A DNA stretch of 64,000 nucleotides from Poriferisodalis sp965205175. Lineage in GTDB: Bacteria; Actinomycetota; Acidimicrobiia; Acidimicrobiales; Poriferisodalaceae. The stretch is from the NCBI RefSeq assembly GCF_965205175.1, contig NZ_OZ242038.1, forward strand, positions 2,740,332 to 2,804,331. Direction: 5' to 3'. Positions 33,712 to 40,090 of the stretch are shown here, one piece after another. How positions within the stretch are numbered: position 1 is the stretch's first letter; each line of letters begins with the position of its first letter. A model generated the notes under the pieces. That model made no database searches. It worked only from the letters and a program-made list of their open reading frames with translations, and was not told the origin of the DNA. The position numbers and the translations under genes are program-made.

Positions 33712-34832
33712 CTCGCGCCGGCGTGTGTTTCGGCGGCCCGTCGCCGGAGCACGACATCTCGGTTCTCACGGGACTGCAGGCGGTGCATGCGCTCACCGAC
33801 GCCGGGCGCGACCCGGTGGCGCTGTACTGGTCGCCAGTCGGTGCCTGGCACGAAGTGCCTGCCGACATCGAGGCCTCCGCCTTCTCCCAAGGACTGCCGC
33901 GCTCGGCATCTGCCGTCGAGCTGACCACAGGCCCCAATGGCGGGTTCGTCCGCGCTGAACGACGCCGTCGCCCGGTGCCTGTGGATGTGGTGGTGAACTG
34001 CTGCCACGGCGGCCCTGGCGAGGACGGCGGCTTGTCGGCGTTGCTGGACCTCGCGGGGCTGCCCTACACCGGTCCCAAGCAGCACAGCGCCGCGCTCTGC
34101 ATGGACAAGCTGGCGTTCGCGGGCACGGCGCAGGCAGCCGAACTCCACACGCTGCCGCTGTGGCTGCTCACCGAGCAGTTGCCCCGCGACGGCGCCATTG
34201 ACGCGTTGGCGCAGGGACCGTTGATTGTCAAGCCGCGACACGGCGGATCTTCGATCGGCATCGAGATCGTGGCTGACCTCGCGACAGCGCGCGCGCTCGC
34301 GAAGTCATCACCGCTGCTGCGCGACGGTGCGGTGGTGCAGCGCTACCTCAGCGAGGTGGTCGACCTGAACGTCTCGGTGCGGACCTGGCCGCAGCTGCGA
34401 CTGAGCGCCGTGGAGCGACCGCTGCGCGACGACAGTTCCATCTACGGCTACGACCAGAAGTACCTGACGGGTGGAGGCGGCATGGCGACTGCCCCCCGAG
34501 AGCTGCCGGCCAGCCTGCCGCCGCAGATCACCGAGGCGCTGCGCGATGCGGCGACTGCCGTGGCCGGTCTGGTGATGGCCCGGTCGGTCATGCGCATCGA
34601 CTTCTTGTGGGACGGCGCGGATGATCCGAGCGGTTTGTGGCTGAACGAGATCAACCCGATCCCCGGCTCGTTGAGCTGGTACTTCTGGTCCCACGAGGGC
34701 GACAGCCTCGTTGATCTGCTGGACGATCTCATCGCTGAAGCACTGGCAGCGCCGGCTCGGCGCTTCGTGACCCACGGTGCCGACGGCGCTGCCCTGCGCT
34801 CCGTGGGGTCGATCGCCGCGAAGCTCGCGTGA
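33708..34832 (+). CDS. D-alanine-D-alanine ligase-like ATP-grasp protein
   Basis: The 374-residue protein has the Ddl pattern: VCFGGPSPEHDISVLTGLQA at the N-terminus, NCCHGGPGEDGGLSALLDLA, LPYTGPKQHSAALCMDK, the ATP-binding IVKPRHGGSSIGIEIV and the metal site IDFLWDG...LNEINPIPGSL. The substrate-binding end reads SLSWYFWSHEG, where true Ddl enzymes have a conserved Thr/Phe-Ser region, so the acceptor amino acid may differ. Starts at GTG 33681 or ATG 33702 are also in frame. It follows the Mur-ligase gene and overlaps the next lipoprotein gene by GTGA, giving one operon. Confidence 0.82.
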   Translation: MTRAGVCFGGPSPEHDISVLTGLQAVHALTDAGRDPVALYWSPVGAWHEVPADIEASAFSQGLPRSASAVELTTGPNGGFVRAERRRRPVPVDVVVNCCHGGPGEDGGLSALLDLAGLPYTGPKQHSAALCMDKLAFAGTAQAAELHTLPLWLLTEQLPRDGAIDALAQGPLIVKPRHGGSSIGIEIVADLATARALAKSSPLLRDGAVVQRYLSEVVDLNVSVRTWPQLRLSAVERPLRDDSSIYGYDQKYLTGGGGMATAPRELPASLPPQITEALRDAATAVAGLVMARSVMRIDFLWDGADDPSGLWLNEINPIPGSLSWYFWSHEGDSLVDLLDDLIAEALAAPARRFVTHGADGAALRSVGSIAAKLA

Positions 34833-35989
34833 CGCTGCGCCGGGCGCTCATCGAGCCTGCGACATGGGTGGCGCTGTACCGGGCGCTCATCGGGTGTGCG
34901 CCTCGGGTGCTGCTGCGCCGGGCGCTCATCGGGCCCGCAAATCGGGTGCCGCTGCGTCGGGCGCTCATCGGGTGTGCGGCAGCAGTCGTGCTCTCGGCGG
35001 CATGCAGCGGTTCGGGGGACGCAGGCGCCGGCGGCGAGTCGGACCGCAGCAGCGACCTCACGATGTGCGAACGCGAGCGTTTGGCTGCTGCGTTGGGCTT
35101 GAGCGACCCGGCGGAGCTGTCGTTGCCGCTCGACCCTGGCGATGAGCCGCTCGCCGACATCGCACGGGATGTCTGCGCGCTGCGCAGCGACCCTCCCACG
35201 ACGGGGGACGAGGCAGACGATGCGCAGTCGGACAATGTGCATTCGGACAGTGCGCCGTCAATCCGCCAGGTGCGCTCCCCCGCGCAGCAGCGCGACGTCA
35301 CACTGCCCGCATCATTGGTGCGTGCGCCTGCGCTCTATGACCCCGACGACGCTCCGCCCGGCGACGATGCTGCACTGGACGAGTTGTGGACCCAGTGCGG
35401 GCAAGGCAGTGCCAGTGCCTGCAATTCGTTGCTGTTCACGTCGCCGGCGGGCAGCGACTACGAGGCGTTCGCCTTCAGTTGCGGAGGGCGCGAGAATCTG
35501 CACTGCAGCGTGCTGCTCGGCGACCGCGGTGCCGACGCCGGGCTGCTGGGCTTCGAGCTTGACCCCGACTCTGCCGCTCCGGGCACGATTCCCGACTTGG
35601 ACCGCTGGTGGCGGGCTTGCGGCGGGGGCAGCAGCCGTGGGTGCGCGCAGCTGGTGCTGTCTGCGCCAGGAGGCTCGGTCTACGCCAGCTTCGGGTGGAC
35701 CTGCGGCGGCCGCACCACCCGCGACTGCGCTTTGCTGGTAGGCGACGACGGCCCTCCGCCTGCGCTGGCCGGTCGTTCCCCTGAGAACCCGCCGCCCGGC
35801 GACGACAGCTACCTGGACCAGCTGTGGGACCGCTGCGGTGCCGCCGACGCTCTTGCGTGCCGCGACCTCGCCACCTTCGGCCCGCCGGGCAGCGACTACG
35901 AACGCTTCGCGCTGTCGTGCGGATGGAGAGCCGTGCGAGCCTGCGCCCGCCTCTTCGCAGAACTCGCCGCCGCCGAACCTGAGCCTTGA
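34829..35989 (+). CDS. Repeat-containing lipoprotein
   Basis: The N-terminal region encodes four near-identical 13-residue units built on RALIG before a hydrophobic stretch ending LSAACSGSG, a lipobox, so the mature protein starts at the Cys near residue 60. The outer part has three copies of a Cys-paired module of about 75 residues: LDELWTQCGQGSASACNSLL...YEAFAFSCGGR, LDRWWRACGGGSSRGCAQLV...WTCGGR and LDQLWDRCGAADALACRDLA...SCGWR. This module occurs in actinobacterial secreted proteins of unknown role. The GTG start overlaps the ligase stop as GTGA, so it belongs to the cell-envelope operon. Confidence 0.75.
   Translation: MTLRRALIEPATWVALYRALIGCAPRVLLRRALIGPANRVPLRRALIGCAAAVVLSAACSGSGDAGAGGESDRSSDLTMCERERLAAALGLSDPAELSLPLDPGDEPLADIARDVCALRSDPPTTGDEADDAQSDNVHSDSAPSIRQVRSPAQQRDVTLPASLVRAPALYDPDDAPPGDDAALDELWTQCGQGSASACNSLLFTSPAGSDYEAFAFSCGGRENLHCSVLLGDRGADAGLLGFELDPDSAAPGTIPDLDRWWRACGGGSSRGCAQLVLSAPGGSVYASFGWTCGGRTTRDCALLVGDDGPPPALAGRSPENPPPGDDSYLDQLWDRCGAADALACRDLATFGPPGSDYERFALSCGWRAVRACARLFAELAAAEPEP
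34841..34974 (+). repeat. 39-bp tandem repeat inside a signal-peptide region
   Basis: The unit begins CGGGCGCTCATCGGG and recurs at 34841, 34880, 34919 and 34958 (the last partial). The 39-base period keeps frame, adding 13 residues per unit to the N-terminus of the lipoprotein. Confidence 0.8.
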
Positions 35990-36102
35990 GCCAATACGAG
36001 GTCGGCAGTAGCGCTGCCGGCAAGTGGCGGCCCAGCTTCAGTACTGAGCCGATACGAAGTCGGACGCAATCGCGGCCAGCAAACGGCGGTCCGGCTTCGA
36101 TG
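35987..36102 (+). repeat. 58-bp imperfect direct repeat in the gap before the DUF222-HNH gene
   Basis: TGAGCCAATACGAGGTCGG at 35987 and TGAGCCGATACGAAGTCGG at 36045 begin two similar 58-base units. They sit in the 357-base gap 35990-36346, which otherwise holds only the first GTGTCACAC promoter and no convincing ORF. Confidence 0.6.
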
Positions 36103-36316
36103 GGAGTGACGGCCATGATGGCCAGCGCTGCGCTCGACGCCCCGTGTGCTCGACACCCAAGAGGAAGCGCTTCGCGTGCTACGCGTCATCGTGCGCGGTG
36201 TTGCCGAACTGCCTTCTCGTCGTACTCGGTTGCTGCGGAAGTCTCATAACAGGACTGTGCTGCGCTGTGCCACTGTGCTGCGGGGTGAGCCCGCCGACAC
36301 CAGTGCGTGGCCGACA

Positions 36317-36346
36317 GTGTCACACCCCCTCCCTACATTCACGTAC
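36317..36346 (+). promoter_or_regulatory. Leaderless promoter A of DUF222-HNH gene 1
   Basis: GTGTCACAC (36317-36325), eight bases, TACATT (36334-36339), seven bases, then ATG 36347. The layout resembles the actinobacterial RecA-independent DNA-damage promoter (TTGTCRGTG-N8-TANNNT, PafBC-dependent), with CAC in place of GTG at the end of the first box. Confidence 0.6.
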
Positions 36347-37948
36347 ATGACCAGCGACGGCGCCCATCGCTACGACTGTGATGCCGAGACGCGCAACACC
36401 AGTGAGCCTGCGCCCTCAAGCGGGCCAAGCGATACCGGGCGACCAAGCACGTCAGCCAGCAGCGGCACGCCGATGACCGTGTCACACCCCCTCCCTACGG
36501 TTGCTGCTATGTCGATCGGCGGCAACGATCCGGGTCTTGGCGGTGGCGGACGGCGTCATGGCATCCGTACCGCGGGCGTCGCTGCGCCGAGTGCACGAGC
36601 TGCTTCAGGTGCGCTGTCGGGTCGGTGGCTACGGGTGGACGTGCCCGCGTTGGATGCCGATGGCCTGCGGCTGCGGCTGGCCGAGATCGGTCGTGCCGAA
36701 TCGCAGCTCGCCGCAGCCAAGGCGGACACGCTGAACGCGCTCGCCGCTCGTGAAGGCGAGGCCGCAGCAGGCCACACCGCTGCGCAGGCGCTTTCCGTGT
36801 CGGTTCGCTCGGCGCGCAGCGATGTCAAGACCGCCGCAGCGCTGAGCGAGCTGACGGCGACCCGTGACGGTCTGGTGTCGGGCGCAGTTCCTGCGGGGCA
36901 TGCCCAGATGATCACCAGTGCCGCCGGCGACGTGCCGGTCAATGAGCAGTACTTGGTCGGGCGCGCCAAGCGCGAGAGCCATGACGAGTTCCGTCGCACG
37001 GTCGCCCGACACGTCGCTGACCGCAGCGGCGACGACGGTGCCTCGCTGCTCGAACGTCAGCGCAGTCAGCCTGCGGCACGGGTGTTCACCAACCGTGACA
37101 CCGGCATGACCGTCGTGAACGGCCAGTTCGACCCGATCACCGGCGCCCGCATCGCCGCAGCCGTCGACGCCGCAACCAGCCGTATGTTCTGCAGTACAGA
37201 CCCCAAGGCTAACGAAGGCCCCGAAGCTCAGGTGACTCCGGCTCAGCACACCGCTGACGCGATCGCCAAACTGATCTGCGAACCCGACGCAGCACGCCCT
37301 GCCGGCACCTCCTTGGTGCTCGTCGCCGACTACGACGCCGTGAACCAGCAGCTCGCCAACGCGAGGCTCGCGAACGGCACACCGGTGCCGATCTCCGAGA
37401 TTGCCAAGATCGCCGTCGACGCAGGCATCCTCCCGACGATCTTCGACAAGGCCACCGGGGACCTGCGCATGGGCCGACGCCGCCGTTCAGCCAACGAACT
37501 GCAGCGCAGCGCGCTCGCAGTACGCGATCAAGGCTGCGTCGGCTGCGGCACAGCCCCGGAGCAGTGCAGCGCACATCACATCGTCGAATGGCAGCACGGA
37601 GGCAACACCGATCTCGACAACCTGGTGTCGGTCTGCCACCGCTGTCATCAGCACAACATCCACCAACACGGCTTCACCGTCGAACGCAACCCCAACACCG
37701 GCCGCTACCAGCTCCAGCCACCCGACATACCCCCACCAGACACAGTCCTACCCGAGAAACCGAAGCCAGCCAAACAGACATCAGCCGCACAGCCGGCCAA
37801 ACGGGCATCAGCCGCGCGGCGGCCAAGCCCGGCAACTCCATCAACCGAGAGGCCGGCAACCAAGCAGCCGCCGCGCGAACCGCCCGCAGGGCCCCCAGCC
37901 AACACCGGCACAACCGCGGACGCTGCGAGCCGAGCGCCGCCCGCATGA
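36347..37948 (+). CDS. DUF222 domain HNH endonuclease (13E12 family), copy 1
   Basis: The DUF222 region (from VDVPALDADGLRLRLAEIGR to MTVVNGQFDPITGARIAAAV) precedes a C-terminal HNH nuclease: CVGCGTAPEQCSAHHIVEW, HGGNTDLDNLVSVCHRCH and HQHGFTVER, with both Cys pairs and catalytic His. The tail is Pro/Gln/Ala-rich. Members are common repeated genes in Actinobacteria and often mobile or DNA-damage-induced; their exact role is unsettled. Two in-frame ATGs (36347, 533 residues; 36509, 479 residues) each follow an identical leaderless promoter box, so two N-terminal forms may be made. It lies upstream of the darT-darG island. Confidence 0.9.
   Translation: MTSDGAHRYDCDAETRNTSEPAPSSGPSDTGRPSTSASSGTPMTVSHPLPTVAAMSIGGNDPGLGGGGRRHGIRTAGVAAPSARAASGALSGRWLRVDVPALDADGLRLRLAEIGRAESQLAAAKADTLNALAAREGEAAAGHTAAQALSVSVRSARSDVKTAAALSELTATRDGLVSGAVPAGHAQMITSAAGDVPVNEQYLVGRAKRESHDEFRRTVARHVADRSGDDGASLLERQRSQPAARVFTNRDTGMTVVNGQFDPITGARIAAAVDAATSRMFCSTDPKANEGPEAQVTPAQHTADAIAKLICEPDAARPAGTSLVLVADYDAVNQQLANARLANGTPVPISEIAKIAVDAGILPTIFDKATGDLRMGRRRRSANELQRSALAVRDQGCVGCGTAPEQCSAHHIVEWQHGGNTDLDNLVSVCHRCHQHNIHQHGFTVERNPNTGRYQLQPPDIPPPDTVLPEKPKPAKQTSAAQPAKRASAARRPSPATPSTERPATKQPPREPPAGPPANTGTTADAASRAPPA
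36479..36508 (+). promoter_or_regulatory. Leaderless promoter B of DUF222-HNH gene 1
   Basis: GTGTCACAC (36479-36487), eight bases, TACGGT (36496-36501), seven bases, then the in-frame ATG 36509. The box is inside the longer coding frame, where it reads VSHPLPT; it is a near copy of promoter A 162 bases upstream. Confidence 0.6.
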
Positions 37949-38073
37949 ACGAACGAACTGAGGCACCGAGCGAGAGGTCGGCAACCAAGCAGCCGCCGCG
38001 CGAACCGCCCGCAGGGCCCTCAGCCAACACCGGCACAACCGCGGACGCTGTGAGCCGAGCGCCGCCCGAGTGA
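37847..38073 (+). repeat. 102-bp direct repeat at the 3' end of DUF222-HNH gene 1
   Basis: About 102 bases ending at the gene's stop (37847-37948) are repeated almost exactly at 37972-38073, with a 125-base period. Both copies end in a stop after SRAPP-like codons, so the gene's tail has been duplicated downstream. The second copy is not in frame with the gene. From 38074 to 38193 I see nothing further. Confidence 0.75.
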
Positions 38074-38193
38074 GCATGGGTCGCGGCGCCCCCAAGCAAT
38101 ACCCAGGCCAACCAGAGCAGCGGGCGTGCAACTGAGCCCAGAGGAGCGCAGGAACAGCGATACCGCCAAGAAGCTCATTCTGCTCGCTGTCAC

Positions 38194-38811
38194 TCAAGTA
38201 CTGTCGGCTGCGTACTCCGCTCGGGCTTGTTCTTCGGGTACGTTCCGAGGCAGATACAAGAACACTGGAATACGCAGCTGGCTGAGCCGTTCTCGCAAGA
38301 GCGGACCGACGACAGTCCAACGCAGGCCGCCGTTCTCGCAGCCGAGCGCGGGCAGAGCAAGCGAAGTAATGTTCCATTCTTCGTAGTGTCGCTCAAGGTG
38401 GGCCAGACCGTTCTCGATATACTCGATTTTTGACCTGCCCCGCCAGTGCTGCTTCGTTGGGAAGTTGAGCACCCACGGCTCTGGCTGCACTTCAGGTGCC
38501 ATTGGTTCGCCGGGATCGAAGAAGCTTCGTTGTTCGACAGTCTCAAGTGCGCCACTAGATTGCGGTGGAAACATGTACGGCTCACCGGGCTTCACTTCGC
38601 CATTGGTACATCGCCGCCGATAGTCACGGTACATCGCCGCAAAGCGCTCCTGTTCCCGAAACGCGAGCGCGACTCCCTTCCCCATCACACCGACGCAGTT
38701 GACCGTATTCACCAACGTCTGTACCCCAACGTGTTCACGATCAGCCGTGGAGACATCACCGTCGCAAATCAGCAGGATTCTACTGTCACTTGAATCTGCC
38801 GAGCATAACAT
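38194..38811 (-). CDS. darG: DarG-like macro-domain ADP-ribosylhydrolase (antitoxin)
   Basis: The macro domain is of the DarG type: LVNTVNCVGVMGKGVALAF with the catalytic Lys45, NFPTKQHWRGRSKIEYIENG and LALPALGCENGGLRW. DarG removes ADP-ribose that DarT attaches to DNA and also neutralises DarT directly. The gene follows darT with seven bases between stop and ATG 38811, a typical toxin-antitoxin order. At 205 residues it has essentially only the macro domain; the C-terminal DarT-binding domain of longer DarG proteins is absent. A longer frame to 38916 overlaps darT and has no homology. The base composition is clearly lower in GC than the neighbours, suggesting transfer. Confidence 0.85.
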   Translation of the reverse strand: MLCSADSSDSRILLICDGDVSTADREHVGVQTLVNTVNCVGVMGKGVALAFREQERFAAMYRDYRRRCTNGEVKPGEPYMFPPQSSGALETVEQRSFFDPGEPMAPEVQPEPWVLNFPTKQHWRGRSKIEYIENGLAHLERHYEEWNITSLALPALGCENGGLRWTVVGPLLRERLSQLRIPVFLYLPRNVPEEQARAEYAADST

Positions 38812-38818
38812 TATGGAT

Positions 38819-39802
38819 TTAGCGGAAAAAGAGCTGAGGTCGCTGGGGACCACAAACGATGTCTCGACCCAATTCCATATCTCGAACAGCTTGATACGTT
38901 GATCTGTCGTTGACATTGATCGCCGTAATATTCGAAGGCGCTATTGGCTTCGGTAGCAGCACTTCGGCCGCCATACGACGTTTGAGCTCCTTTTCGTTGT
39001 CTTCACCGAAGTCTCTCCACCACCCCCTGTGAAGAGTGCAATCTGGACAAACCTGAACAAAGTCGGTAGACACAGAATAGATCTTGGTACGCTCGCTCGC
39101 AGCATTCCCGTCACTCACAAGAGCATTGTGACGTTCAAACGTGTTCAAAGAAACCGATAAGATGCACACATCAAATCCATACTTACTAGTGACCTCATAC
39201 AACATAGCATTTCTGGGATTGAAGTATAGACTAACGTACTGATCTAGTGGCCGCACAGGCTCGCCGTTCGACATCTTCGGGGTACGATTGGTGCGCTTAC
39301 TTGGCACATCAGGGTTAGCGATCTGTTTTGGCTTGTACGGCTCAGCTAGACTACGACTCAGTATGCCTCGTTCGAATATTGAAGGCAAGTTGAGATAGTG
39401 GGTGATGTGGTACAGCTCACTAATGTCGGACATTCGCAAGCTCTTACAGGCTGGTATTCCGACAGGAATCTGTTGCACGATACAAGCTCGCTGTTGCCTC
39501 AATTTAGCAAGTGATCGATTGCCTAGAGCGGGTTGCGACGCTCTGGCCTGAGCGGCAGAGACTACCGTAGGCTCCGTTCGCTGTTGCGGTTCTACAACCC
39601 TAGATTTCAGTCTGTTACGAGCGACTTTGCCCCGAACATTGTCCGCTTGTTGGGTGTTCATGCTGGACGAGTGAGTTTTGACACTGATGCCCAGCGAGGC
39701 GCATGTGTCGAGCAACTCTCTGAGCGATATGCCCAACTCTTTGGATAGCTCGTGAACTCCGACCTTCTTGGGCACGCAGTGGCTCCTGCTGTCAGCAGCC
39801 AT
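38819..39802 (-). CDS. darT: DarT-like DNA ADP-ribosyltransferase with N-terminal IF2_N domain
   Basis: Residues about 124-327 are DarT (DUF4433): ELYHITHYLNLPSIFERGIL, YVSLYFNPRNAMLYEV (NAD-binding loop), SDGNAAS and the catalytic Glu280 in RRMAAEVLLPKPI. DarT uses NAD to ADP-ribosylate DNA bases. Residues about 12-60 (VGVHELSKELGISLRELLD, SLGISVKTHSSSM) match the N-terminal helical domain of translation factor IF-2, which I do not know from DarT. A basic linker of about 60 residues joins them. ATG 39802 includes IF2_N; ATG 39433 would give DarT alone. The region is AT-rich and is followed by darG. Confidence 0.85.
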   Translation of the reverse strand: MAADSRSHCVPKKVGVHELSKELGISLRELLDTCASLGISVKTHSSSMNTQQADNVRGKVARNRLKSRVVEPQQRTEPTVVSAAQARASQPALGNRSLAKLRQQRACIVQQIPVGIPACKSLRMSDISELYHITHYLNLPSIFERGILSRSLAEPYKPKQIANPDVPSKRTNRTPKMSNGEPVRPLDQYVSLYFNPRNAMLYEVTSKYGFDVCILSVSLNTFERHNALVSDGNAASERTKIYSVSTDFVQVCPDCTLHRGWWRDFGEDNEKELKRRMAAEVLLPKPIAPSNITAINVNDRSTYQAVRDMELGRDIVCGPQRPQLFFR

Positions 39803-40090
39803 CTACGTTAGGCCGTCGGACACATCGTGCGAGAGCCCGGCGCAGTCGGCAGCGCATCTCTGTATCGCAGTCGTTCGGGTGCATCGTGGGCCGCGGGCAT
39901 TCTCGCCAGGGTGCTGGCGCAGCTTGGCATGGACGCACCAGCACGCTGCGCCCCAGCTCCGGCGGGCCGGCGAGCATGTCGGCAGTCACGCGTCTCATGC
40001 GCGCCGCATAGTAGCGCGCGGCATCAGCGCGGGCTGCGTGCGGTGGGGCTGAGCGCGCATCGGGGGCTCGTTGGGGATAAACAACACGCC
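39803..40090. other. Divergent promoter region between darT and the acyl-CoA reductase gene
   Basis: The composition changes here from the AT-richer darT island to the usual GC-rich DNA. Near its right end GATAAACA followed by seven bases precedes GTG 40091, a plausible leaderless start for the reductase. No attachment-site repeat or integrase is visible. Confidence 0.5.

Noticed and set aside
38812..38916. Longer darG starting at 38916.
   Set aside because: The extra 35 codons lie over the end of darT in another frame and have no macro-domain similarity.
38194..39802. Integrase, transposase or inverted-repeat ends around the darT-darG island.
   Set aside because: I searched the flanks by eye and saw none; the island is recognised by composition and gene content only.
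39827..40090. N-terminal extension of the acyl-CoA reductase to 39827.
   Set aside because: The added 88 residues are Arg/Ala/Cys-rich and unlike the family; GTG 40091 has a leaderless promoter and the Rossmann motif follows directly.
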